From Toxorhynchites rutilus septentrionalis (lineage: Eukaryota; Arthropoda; Insecta; Diptera; Culicidae), in assembly GCF_029784135.1 (NCBI RefSeq), contig NC_073745.1, positions 80,973,569 to 81,037,568 on the forward strand: a stretch of DNA of 64,000 nucleotides, in the 5' to 3' direction. Below the pieces are notes generated by a model. That model was not told where the DNA came from. It did no database searches and was given only the letters and a program-made list of their open reading frames with translations. Positions 10,190-19,853 of this stretch are shown here, in pieces (position 1 is the stretch's first letter; the number at the start of each line of letters is the position of its first letter). The position numbers were made by a program, and so were the translations under genes.

Positions 10190-10300
10190 TAACAACTTTG
10201 TCGAAGACAGTTTTTGTCTAGAGAATAACCGTCGAGCTCTAAATGCTAATTTCCACTTAAATGCATCTCCTGGAACTTTGTGCATTGTTTGGCTTATTGC
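10190..10300. repeat. MITE-like repeat, inverse of 4030-4110
   Basis: The blocks aacaactttgtcgaagacag, gagaataaccgtcgagctc and tccacttaaatgcatctcc are the reverse complement of the copy at 4027-4245. Confidence 0.75.
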
Positions 10301-10465
10301 GTGTACGTGTTATCGTGATTTTTTGTATGATTGATTGTTAAAGAAAATTGAAAAAAATCCCTGCCGGATTTTTTCTCTGAACGAACCATTATGAAATAAA
10401 ATATGATCTTAAATGAAACTTGTATTTTGTGTCGACAGAAAATATGATACGTGTTAATTGCGTCA

Positions 10466-10660
10466 TTTTTACTGGTTGAAATTTCTATGCCAAAAAACAC
10501 ACCTAGAATGCAATCTTGAGTGGCAAGCTCTAGAATACACGTGACCACAGAGCAAGTCGGAGGAAATTTCTTTGACTTTGAATTCCTCCGACCAGAACGG
10601 GAATCTAACTCGAGCCCCCGGCATGTTAGGAATCGAGTGCCTTTCTCGAGGCAATGAGGG
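10466..10660 (-). mobile_element. Feilai-like tRNA-derived SINE, 5' truncated
   Basis: On the minus strand the tRNA part retains cgagttagattcccgttc (B-box). The body follows with ggtcggaggaatt, ctctgtggtcacgtg, attctagagcttgccact, gcattctaggtgtgtt and ggcatagaaatttcaacc. The same body is seen at 52276-52452 and 61662-61805. The A-box half is missing or diverged. Confidence 0.75.
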
Positions 10661-10754
10661 TGGAGGTGTAGTGCAAGAGAAGTTTTCCGAAGGGCCTTTC
10701 TCAAGGCTAGAGACGAATGAGCTGAAAAAGTTTAAAGTCTATATAATCAAAAAC

Positions 10755-10930
10755 CAAACCAAACCATGTATTTGCAGTGCCGTATTCCCCCGAGCACCTT
10801 GGTTTTGACATCATCTTCAGGAACACATATCGGTGGGAACAAAAGTTCCCTCTACTTTGATGTATTTGCAATGCCGATTTGTCCGTATCTTCAATTTCGA
10901 TCTATCAGAACGAGGTATTTCCGTTTGGTG
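10755..10930 (+). repeat. Repeat with gtatttgca..gcc..att motif
   Basis: Two internal copies of gtatttgcaNtgccg and the block cggtgggaacaaaa recur at about 60060-60120 and 60350-60420. The family is dispersed and unrecognised; no coding potential is seen. Confidence 0.5.
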
Positions 10931-11051
10931 ATTTTTGGATTGTTTGACAGTTAGTTTTATATAATATATTATTTTATTCATTATGATGAATTGTTATGGA
11001 GTGCTCAGATTGATTGATGTGAATATTATGTAAATCTGAGCAATAATTGTG

Positions 11052-11850
11052 AGTAGGGTAACACGGGGTGAGTTGGACATACGGTCTGATTTGGACCACT
11101 CCATTATCCCAAAAAGTACGGCTCAACTTGGATTTTTTATAATGTCATCTTCTTTTATTAATGAACCGTATGTAACTAACGTGAAAAAAATTTGGTAATA
11201 TTCGACAGGTGGAAGGAAATGGTAGCATGAACACATCAAGCACTTTGATTGTCAAAAAATGTGAATTTTCCGATCGTAGTTTTAAGGTTTTTCCCGCTGA
11301 TTAAACAAACTTTTCGTGTATTGTGCAGTAAAGTTCTGTTCATCTACAGAAGAGGAACAATTTGATGCAGCGAAACTGTAAGTTTGATAACAATAAATTA
11401 AATTAATTGCATTTTAATTTTTGTATGTTGTGTGGGGTGACATGGACACGTTTCTGTGGGGTGAATTGGTCCTACAGATTTGAGGTTTTTCTTTGGTTTA
11501 ATTGCTTCCAGATGCCGCTGAACTATAAAAAGAGGATGAGCAGACAACGTTGGATGGAGGAGCTTGAAAGAGTAACGCTGGCCATCAAGAACGGATTTCC
11601 TTTGACCAAGAATCGATAGTGTTTGAAAATGCTCGAACAACAATGAAAAGATCCATGCAGAATTCGAGATGGTCTCAATCCAATTTCTCTGGCCTGGAAT
11701 CTGGCCAAGACACCTGGTATCGATCCCAGAACACTGTTACTGATTGTAACATTATTCCAAAATACTTTACATAAACATAAGTATGTTTTTTTTCGATGAA
11801 ACACACACTGGACCAAATCACCCCACATACGGTCCAAATCACCCCGCATC
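11052..11850 (+). mobile_element. Degenerate pogo-like element
   Basis: The left part begins gtagggtaacacggggtgag and contains gttggacatacggtctgatt. Near the right limit cggtccaaatcaccccgc is roughly its inverse, so the ends are related but not cleanly paired. Between them a short frame from the ATG at 11512 to the stop at 11617-11619 includes MSRQRW, ELERVTLAIKNG and PLTK. This resembles the N-terminal psq/CENP-B-type helix-turn-helix of pogo-like transposases (QRW..E-LE-A--A--NG). The rest is decayed. The class is an inference from this short motif; boundaries are approximate. Confidence 0.5.
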
Positions 11851-12475
11851 AAATTTTAATGTTCAAAACTCATCTCTTTTACTTTATGATGATATATTTG
11901 GTAGTTTAAATCTTGATATAATGATTAAACATTATTGATTGAGAGAAAACAAGTGTAGCTCAGTATACAATGTGACATTTTTTTATTTAGACCGTATTGG
12001 TTGGGAAATATTAGGCGATTTGCTTAGGTGGTCCAAATTCCACCCTTTTTCCTTACTGCTCGCAACTGGACAAGTAAAAGGCAGCGATCCAGAAAAAACA
12101 TCTAGGATTAGTCAATCTGATAGGCGTCGTGTTCCGTCAGGGCAACGCCAAACTTCAGGTAGCCTTGACAACATGACATATTATTTTAGAGTTTGGCTGA
12201 GATGTGCTATCCCACCAGCTAAACTAACGGGATATTGCACTTTTAGATCATCACAAGTTCCTCAAGGACAAGGGCTTCGACTCTATGAACAGCATGAATA
12301 ACTTTTAACAGTTTTCAGCGAGAAAGCAAACATATGCTTGAAGAATAGAACTTTGAGGCTGCGAGAAATAGAACGAACGGATGTGTTTTCCCAAAAATCG
12401 ACACGAACTTTTCGGACAACCCAATATGAGCTATCGTGATTTCTCCCTGATTTTTATTTTCATTTGCCCTGATTT
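11851..12475. other. No recognised gene
   Basis: The open frame 11939-12301 shows no domain that I can name. The sequence may continue a decayed pogo-like element. Confidence 0.4.
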
Positions 12476-12539
12476 TTGAAAATTATAGTTGGCAGCCCTG
12501 GTCATGAGTCTATTCACAATGACGCCTTTTTTTTTGATT

Positions 12540-12730
12540 GCCATATGAGGAAAATAGTGATGATCATTTTACTAAAAAAAAATCGCAAGTTTCAGATCAA
12601 AGCAATCACTAAGAAAACTAACATATCATCTGAATATGTTCAGATAATTTTGCATGAGGTTTTGCATCTGAGACGAATTGCTGAGGAATTAGAGCCGAAT
12701 AAACTGAGTATTGTTGCGTTGAATATGTGA
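12540..12730 (+). pseudogene. Possible mariner transposase N-terminal fragment
   Basis: The frame contains NRKFQIKAITKKTNISS and VQIILHEVLHLRRI. This is the pattern of the second helix-turn-helix in mariner transposases (basic residue, I--I----GIS-G-V--ILHE-L--RK). A stop and loss of the downstream catalytic part follow. No terminal repeats were found, so this is a tentative assignment. Confidence 0.45.
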
Positions 12731-13076
12731 ATTATTCGTGACTTTATTCCAAAAACAATGCGAATCGCATTCGATAATCGTTCCATCAATTGGAACAATC
12801 TGTGTTATTTAATGACCCTAAAACCATCTTGTTGTTGGAAATTAAATCATACGGCAAGAGGTTAAAGCACTGTAAGTTACTGTAACGTAATTTTATCCAC
12901 ACCGTCTTTGATTGATTCGTACAGACTGTATAATTGTTATTTCTTAAGTTATCTCCTAAGTAAATTGTGATTTATATTTGTTTCCTAAAGTGCCTTTCAG
13001 CACTGTTTTAAACATTGAAAGAATCGCATGAAGCATTGTTGGGATGTAAAAGGTGCGTGTGAAGGAGGTGATCATA
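12731..13076. other. Unassigned flank ending in CATA
   Basis: No gene is seen. The last four bases (13073-13076, cata) match 26774-26777 and form the left candidate target duplication of the large fold-back element. Confidence 0.5.
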
Positions 13077-13919
13077 GACGAATTTCATGCCAACTCGACT
13101 GGCCGTTGGCAGCACCATCTCAGATAGTAGTGAAACGTTGTGGGTGAAGGACATGGTTCATTTAAGCAACTTTGCATACTTGAAATATTCGAAAAATAAT
13201 TAGACATCTTTTTGGAAAAAGCCAAATTTTTCTTTCTTAATTTTTTACAAAAAAATATAACTTAAAAACTATTATACCTACAAATTTCATGTCAAAAGAT
13301 GAAATGTAGGAAATTGTTTAATTTTTTACAAAAAAATACTAAACATTTTTTTGGAAAAAAAAATTTGCTAAAAAAAAGTTATAAGTTATAAATTATAAAA
13401 CTTTTTTTATATTTTCTTTGAAAATAATACAACTAATCCTAATTTTGTTTAAAGTCAAGATAGCGATATAGTGTATTCGACAAAGTTTTATATCTTATTA
13501 AAATATGAACTTTTGTCGAAGACGTCAACACTCTATCTGTTATAGTTTTTGGGACATAAATCATTTTTGTATGAAGAGTCCTGAAACAAATAATGTTTTG
13601 CTCGTAACATTTTTTGTGGATATTCTCATGTTTGACATGTTCTTGACATGTTTCTGAATAGAGAAAAGTTAGCAGAGAATGTAAATTACGATAATTTATA
13701 CATAAAAATGCTTCGAATTAAACATTATTAGTATTTTTTCGAAGATTAAAATGAAAAAGTTGTTGTTCGAAAAAATTTTTTCAAGTAGATGTGCTCATCG
13801 TTCGATGTATGTAAAACTTGTTGGAAATTTTAAGGGCTATTTCTATCTATTTTTTCAGAATTTCAAAAGCATAAGTTAAAATGAATTTTTATTTTCAAAA
13901 TATTTTTTTGAATGAAATT

Positions 13920-14800
13920 TGTGGCGACTGTAGGCATCGCACCCTGTGGTGGCTTTATGGCACCAACTCTCACAAACACTTTACTGCATGTGGCCAACTC
14001 TTTTTGGACGAATGGCGTCTCCCTGGAGTGATTGCTTGTAGGTGTAGGTCGGAGTTTTGCCATCGTTTGTTTCAAGTCGGTAACGAACTCCGGAGTGGGC
14101 TTCAGGTTCCTGCTGTTCTCTCTGAAGAATTCTCCCGGCAGGCGAAGAGTCGTACCGTAGGTGAGCTCGGCCGTTGATGCCTGAAGGTCCTCTTTGAGCG
14201 ATGTCCTCATGCCGAGTAACACGATTGGCAGCGTTTCTGTCCACCGTGGGTTCTGGTGGCACATGATTGCGGCCTTTAGTTGTCTGTGCGCTCTCTCGAT
14301 CTGCCCGTTGGCCTGAGGGTGGTACGGTGTGGTGCGAAGATAAGTGATGTCGAGAATGCGAGTCAACTCTCTGAAGAGATCGGACTCAAACTGCCTTCCC
14401 AAATCGGTCGTTACGTTAATAGGCACTCCGAATCGGGCGATCCAACAACTAACGAAAGCTCGAGCTACAGTAGCTGCCGTCATGTTGGGGATCGGGATGA
14501 CTTCTGGCCAACGAGTAAATTTATCAATTAGTGTTAAGCAATAAGTGTTACCTTCGGATGGTGGTAGTGGGCCAATGAGGTCCATGTGAACGTGTGCGAA
14601 TCGTTCACCAGGTGTACCGATCTGTGAAGTTGGAGATCGATTGTGACGGTGCACCTTCGACTTTTGACACGGAATGCAGCTGGTTACGAAGTTGCGGCAA
14701 TCCCGTCGGACCGATGGCCAGACGTAACGATCCGTGACGATTTTGGTGGTCGCACGAACTCCGGGATGTGAACCGCTGTGCAGCTTAGAGATGATCCGAT
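13920..14800 (-). pseudogene. gypsy integrase (zinc-binding domain and catalytic core), 3' truncated
   Basis: Integrase inserts retroviral-type cDNA into the genome. Reading down the minus strand from about 14790 there is a zinc-binding region with two His and two Cys (HSGSHPGV, then CIPCQKSK). The catalytic core follows with HVHMDLIGPLP (first Asp), TTDLGRQF (second Asp) and YHPQANGQIERAHRQ (Glu). All three catalytic residues are present. After VRVGAIKPP the protein stops resembling integrase and runs into the terminal 26 bp of the element, so the C-terminal domain has been lost by deletion. A frame change near 14900 separates it from the RNase H region. Confidence 0.9.
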
Positions 14801-14897
14801 TCCGAAAGCTGTTCGGGACAAATGGTCGGATGGCTTCAGTAGAGATGTCACAGTAGATGGGTAGAAGAAGACAGCAGAGAGGATAGTGCCTTCAGTT

Positions 14898-15867
14898 TCA
14901 TCGTTGTGTTGGTCGGTGGGTCCGACAAAAAATTGCTGAGCTCGAGATCTGTTTTCTGCTCGGTTGCCAAGGCGTCGAAATCGAATTAGTGCTGGTAATA
15001 GCTTCGATTCGACTCAACATGTCAGCTACTCGATTCTCCTCGCCGGGTACGTGTCGAATGTCCGTTGTATATTCGCTGATGAAGCTGAGGTGCTGTTGCT
15101 GGGTCGGACTTGCTCTCTCTGGACGTTGCTGAAAAGCAGTGATGTGCGGCTTGTGGTCCGTATACACGCAAAAGTTCCGAGCGGACAGAATATCCTTAAA
15201 GTATTTCACTGCTTGGTATATGGCGAACAGTTCTCGGTCGTATGTGCTGGTGTTTTTCTTGCTGTCACTGAGTTTGCGGGAAAAATAAGCCAGCGGTTGA
15301 CGACCTTGGTCGGTGATTTGGTGCAGAACTACGCCGATTGCGGTACCCGATGCGTCGACTTCCAGGGCCAAAATTGCGTCGACAGAGGGATGTGCGAGAA
15401 GTGCAACATTAGCTAGATCGAGCTTGCACTGCAGCACGGTCAGGTCGTTCCGGACGTTGTTCGGTATCATCGAGTGAAGGATTTGTTGGGTTTCGGCTGC
15501 TCGTGGAATGAAACGGCGATAGAAATTTGTTGTTCCCAAAAAACGTTTTAGCTGCTTAGCAACGACCGGGCGTGAAAAATTGAGGATAGCGTCAACCTTG
15601 CTTGGTTTTGGTTTGATGCCATCCTGAGTGATGAGATGGTCGAGGAATTCTACCTCTGGTTGCCCGATCTGGCATTTGCCGATGTTGATGGTGAGCCCAT
15701 TATCACGTAGCCGGCTGAATACTGTACGCAGGTGCTGCTTGTGCTGCGTGATATCATCGGATGCTACGCAGAGATCATCAACATATGGAAAAATGAAGTT
15801 GAGGTCACCCAAAAGTCGTGTAGGTGTCGCTGCAACGTCTGACCGGCATTCCGGAGTCCGAACGTCA
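14898..15867 (-). pseudogene. gypsy RT C-terminal part and RNase H
   Basis: The minus-strand frame 15812-14898 starts inside the RT palm, contains the catalytic YVDDL, thumb and connection segments (FLDHLITQDGI, FLGTTNFYRRFIP), then RNase H with EVDASGTAIG (Asp), YDRELFAIYQA (Glu) and VYTDHKPH (Asp). A one-base frame difference near 15810 separates it from the few residues at 15813-15867 that join the upstream RT half across the ITmD37E insertion. It ends with a frame change before the integrase zinc domain. Confidence 0.9.
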
Positions 15868-15869
15868 TA

Positions 15870-16529
15870 AAGGGTGTGTCACATCAAATTGCATCACGGA
15901 AAAAACGCTGTAGAAATTTAATTTTTAGGAATTATATCTTCAGCTTTCGCTTATAATCAGATGAGAGTGTATAGATCACGTTGGCCATGCTTCACTGTCA
16001 ATTTTTCGTAAATTTGGAAAAATGTCGTCGAACGAAAAAGAGCGTCGTGAATTAATCCTGTACACTCATTTCGAGAATCCGGAGAATCCCATCTTCTGGC
16101 CGGATCTCGCTTCGTGCCACTATTCAAAGGACGTGTTGGAGTGGTACGAAGCCAACGTGCTTCGTACCACTGCCAAAGGAAATGAACCCGCCCAACGTGC
16201 CGGAGCTTCGCCCAATAGAGAAATATTGGGCGATTATGAAGCAGGCCCTCCGGAAGAACCCAAAAGTTGTCAAATCGGAGGCGGACTTCAAGAGAAAATG
16301 GATTTCTGTTCAAAAAAAACTACAACCTGACGTTGTACAGAACCTTATGGACGGGGTAAAGAGGAAGGTGCGAGCATACGGGCTTGGGCTCGAAGTATGA
16401 ATAAAAAGAAAATGCCAAAAGTTGTTTAATAGTTTTTATTTTACTGTCTAAAATTTTCAAAAGGATCGGTCTACTGAGCGAATTTCTACAGCGTTTTTTC
16501 CGTGATGCAATTTGATGTGACACACCCTT
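15870..16529 (+). mobile_element. ITmD37E-type transposon, 660-bp internal-deletion derivative
   Basis: The inverted termini of about 50 bp (aagggtgtgtcacatcaaat inward from both ends) are flanked by TA at 15868-15869 and 16530-16531. The ATG at 16022 opens MSSNEKERREL, the transposase N-terminus. After ENPENP the sequence jumps to FWPDLASCHYS (second Asp), and MNPPNVPELRPIEKYW (third acidic residue, Glu) lies in another frame. The spacing between that Asp and Glu counts to 37 residues if the damaged stretch is taken at its normal length. The N-terminal binding domain and C-terminus are retained, but the middle is deleted. It sits in the RT domain of the gypsy element, and removing it with one TA rejoins the RT frame. 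Confidence 0.9.
16140..16171. repeat. 12-bp perfect palindrome arms, 8-nt loop
   Basis: agtggtacgaag (16140-16151) and its exact reverse complement (16160-16171) flank ccaacgtg. It lies where the transposase reading frame breaks between WYEAN and KEMNPP, so it probably arose by a templated local inversion. Confidence 0.85.
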
Positions 16530-16531
16530 TA

Positions 16532-16962
16532 TATTTGAATTCGAACAACCCGAAGGGAGTTGTGATGGCGGTCTTCGGTATGTCCTCAGGTGCGACGGGG
16601 ATCTGATGATATGCTCGCTGAAGGTCTATGCAGGAGAAGATTTTCTTACCGTGTAAGATGTTTGAAAAATCTTGAATGTGCGGTACAGGGTAGCGGTCTG
16701 GCACCGTGATTGCTTTGAGTCCTCTGTAGTCACCGCATGGTCGCCAAGTTCCGCTCGACTTCTTCACTAAGTGCAGCGGGCTGGCCCAGCAGCTTTTCGA
16801 GGGTTGGCATATTCCTTGATCCATCAAAAACCGAAATTCAGCTTTAGCTTCATTCAGTTTGTCAATCGGCAGTCTTCGGGGGCGACAAAAAACTGGTTGA
16901 CCTGTGGTGATGATGTGGTGAATGGTCTTAGCCTTGGTGGGTCGCCGGTTGAGGTTGAGCAC
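16532..16962 (-). pseudogene. gypsy RT N-terminal half
   Basis: Minus-strand RT motifs are [61 protein letters not shown] (first catalytic Asp) and [12 protein letters not shown]. The frame then runs into the ITmD37E insertion at 16529. It follows directly on the protease-containing frame (overlap around 16928-16962, frame change). Confidence 0.9.
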
Positions 16963-18105
16963 AGTGATGTCTTGGAATTCTTTCAGGATGTCGGCGAATG
17001 ATCATCGGCTCTGAAACTACTTTGATGTTGTTCACTTCTAGGTTGGTTCGGTTGTCGATGAGCTTATTGCGTCGTAGATCTACGAGGAGGTCATGCTGTC
17101 TCAGGAAATCGGCGCTGATGATGGGGGATTTGACATCTGCAATGGTGAAAACCAAGACAAATGGCCGACGGAGTGCAATGTCGATGTTCAAGCGTTTGGT
17201 TCCGTACGTGTTGATGGGGCTGCCATTTGCAGCGAAAAGCTGGTTCATTTTCACAGGGTTGACTTGTTCACGTGGCGTGGGAGGAATGACCGACATGTCG
17301 GCTCCAGTGTCGATCAGAAAATTCTGGTGTGTGTTCTGATCGCGCACGTGGATTCGCCAGATGCGAGTACGATTCAAAATGGTGCTGGTTAGTTTTGCTG
17401 GTTCGTTTACGGTGGAGGGAGCTTGGGTACAGGTGGGCTGCGAGTTAGCTAGTTTTTTTCCACGACGAGTGTAAGTTTCGACGTTGCCGTCGTAGAAAAT
17501 GCACGGGACGTTTGGGTTGTCCCCTTTGTGCTTCTCGCACTTGGTTGCTTTGGCTCCGTGTCGGTAATGAAACCAGCAAATCCATCGATGAATACCATTT
17601 GATTGGCTCGGAGTAGAACTACGTCGTTCTGCAGAACGATTTCCAAAACGGGTGCGAGAACGTTCTCTTCTGCGAAATTCACCGGAAAAAGCATCTTCGA
17701 GACGTCTCGTTAGGGCATCAATACGGCTTTCCAACTTGGCAATGGTCGATTCCTGGTTCGTACGAATAGTGGCGACGGTGTTGCTGGGTGCTTCCAGGAT
17801 TTGATCAGCAACTTTGGCTTGCTCGTCGAGTGATGAAGATGGCATCGCTGTGATGATGGAACGTGCGGTGGTGGGTAGAGCGCGCAGCCAAAGATTGGAC
17901 AGCACACTGTCGGTACATCCTGTTCCACCAAGCCGGCGCATCTCGGACAGCAATACACTAGGCTTCTGGTCACCCAGCGTCATTCCAGAAAGCAAGCTCG
18001 TTAACCGTTGCATCTCCGACGGACGGAAATGAGCAACAATGGCGTCCTTCAGCGTCTGATAGCGGTTTTCATCCCGCGACAGGTTACATTTCGCAATGGT
18101 GACGA
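16928..18105 (-). pseudogene. gypsy gag C-terminal part and protease
   Basis: The frame is open from about 18105 through the ATG at 18013. The Gag part includes KCNLSRDEN, DAIVAHFRPSEMQRL, LLSEMRRLGG and LPTTARSIITAMP, a capsid-like helix set. A Cys/His segment CWFHYRHGAKATKC follows, then the aspartic protease with FLIDTGADMSVIPP (catalytic DTG). The N-terminal part of Gag is cut off at the 25-bp palindrome at 18099-18164. The CWFHY...ATKC form occurs in a subset of insect Ty3/gypsy elements (recollection, not tested). Confidence 0.85.
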
Positions 18106-18164
18106 AACGGCCTCACCTAGTACCATAGACCCGTCTTGGGTACTAGGTGAGGCCGTTTCGTCAC
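18099..18164. repeat. 25-bp perfect inverted repeat at the gag breakpoint
   Basis: The arms 18099-18123 and 18140-18164 (core gaggccgtttcgtcac) are exact reverse complements around a 16-nt loop. The left arm joins the gag coding sequence. The right arm joins 125 bp of unassigned DNA before the truncated ITmD37E copy. Gag is open through the left arm but lost beyond it. Confidence 0.9.
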
Positions 18165-18289
18165 TATGTTGGTTAGGGGAGCGGTATATGAAAACAGTAC
18201 GGAAGAAAGCAGAAGGGGAATTATTTCCTTGAAGCGTGAAAGAGACAGACTGATCACGAGCAAGCTCCGGCACAAGCGTATTGTGTTTT

Positions 18290-19091
18290 GTTTACAAACA
18301 AAACACAGTAGATTTCCAAGATGGCTGAAGAGTGGTTTTAGCAAGTTGGCCCACCTTAGGATATACTTCTACGCGCCTTGGTGGTAGTAAGCGCTTCTGT
18401 AGGCACTCCTTAAGGTAAACCTGCCCGTTTACCACCGGCACGGTAAACATCACGAAGGGGGCGCTCCGCTTTCCGCAAGAGCAGATCGCTTGCCACACCA
18501 TGTACTTTTTGGCAAACTTGGATAGTTTCTGTATGCGAATCTCCTCCGGAACGCTGAATTTGTCCTCTGCGGAGAAGAACAACAGCTGACGGCAGCTGAC
18601 GAAAGTTCGCTTTAACGCAGGCCCTCCCGCTGCTTTGTCCGCTGGACGAATGAACTTGACAAATTCAGCTTATTGGCGACATCCCGGACCGAACTTCTCA
18701 GATCACGTCTAAACTGCTTAACTACGCGCTTGTGATCTTTTTCACTGACGGAGCATCCATTTTTGCCGTTCTTCACCTTTCGGTCGATGGTTAGGTTCTC
18801 GAAGTATCGTTTTAGTACTCTGCTGACCGTGGATTGGACGATTCCCAGCATCTTACCGATGTCCCGATGTGACAACTCCGGATTCTCGAAATGAGTGCAC
18901 AGGATTAATTCACGACGCTCTATTTCGTTCGACGACATTTTTCCAAATTTACGAAAAATTGACAGTGAAGCATGGCCAACGTGATCTATACACTCTTATC
19001 TGATTTTAAAACGAAAGCTGAAGATATAATTCCTAAAAATAAAATTTCTACAGCGTTTTTTCCGTGATGCAATTTGATGTGACACACCCTT
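18290..19091 (-). mobile_element. ITmD37E-type transposon, 3'-truncated copy
   Basis: The right end at 19091 has the same 50-bp terminus as the 660-bp copy, with TA at 19092-19093. The minus strand encodes MSSNEIERRELILCTHFENP from 18938, a helix-turn-helix (SHRDIGKMLGIVQSTVSRVL) and a second DNA-binding region to about 18612. After frame changes a segment to 18292 follows with KKYMVWQAICSCGKRS and VYLKECLQKRLLP. The second and third catalytic residues and the other terminus are missing. It is the longer sibling of the copy at 15870-16529 and sits in the LTR-like end of the same gypsy element. Confidence 0.88.
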
Positions 19092-19853
19092 TAGTCAGTT
19101 TATTACTAAAGAATATTTATGTACAAAGGCCCGATGGGCGAAGCGTGTAAGACTAATTGTATGGGACACTGTCCAATATAATGTGTGCACAATGTTTATT
19201 GTGCGATCGCGTGGTCAGTGTGTTCGGTTGACGATGGATGTGATCATGTAGGGTGCGATGCCTACAGTCGCCACAAATTTTTTTCCAAAAATTTTTTTGA
19301 TAATTTTTAACGAAAACCTCATTCTTCGGCATAAGCTTCGAGTAACCGGTCATGTGCTGTGAGCGTCTCCGTTAAAGCATTGTTTTCGGTTACCGTTGGC
19401 TGTTATTTTTTTTTATCGCCCGGGTGTGCTTTTTTCGCGCGTTTTCGAACTGTTCGAGATATCGTAAAACGCAGTGTGAACTCGGAATTAGTGAGAAAAG
19501 CAGAATCATCAAAGCCTGGCAAGGCCAGCCGGCTTTCAGTTTTCGCCGATTTGTCGCCATCGCAATCGAAGTCGGACATCGGTGCTCAGTTGCACGCACA
19601 CAATACCAGCGCGATTCGCTGTTCACTTACAGCAGTTGAAGGAGAGCATCACTTCTTAGTGGTGTGTGATAGTGCCGAGCGCTCAAGCGCTCCGATTGAG
19701 AAGCAAGCAGCGGTTGCCAGTTCATCAGCACTGGGTGCATTGTGGTGAATAGAAATAAATAAGATATAAGATTTTATTTTTTTATTTTTTTTTTAATTTT
19801 TAATTATTATTATTATTAAAACAAAATATTAGATTAGAGGTACCAATTACGGA

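Larger units (their letters stand above)
13920..19275 (-). mobile_element. Ty3/gypsy LTR retrotransposon, defective, minus strand
   Basis: The outer ends are TGTGGCGACTG at 13920 and CAGTCGCCACA at 19275, flanked by the 4-bp duplication AATT (13916-13919 and 19276-19279). The first 26 bp at each end are perfect inverted copies. The minus strand encodes, in order, gag, protease, RT, RNase H and integrase, the Ty3/gypsy order. The sequence just inside the 3' coordinate (about 19094-19275) looks like part of an LTR, including an aataaa near 19105, but I could not find its direct repeat at the other end. The gag N-terminus and the integrase C-terminus are missing, so it is defective. The host fold-back arm resumes on both sides. 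Confidence 0.88.

Noticed and set aside
18049..18273. A distinct protein across the 25-bp palindrome
   Set aside because: The near-symmetric peptides on both strands are produced by the palindrome itself.
19390..19748. An additional LINE gene in the 5' UTR
   Set aside because: The short frames precede ORF1, lack motifs and lie where I-clade elements have untranslated leader and internal promoter.
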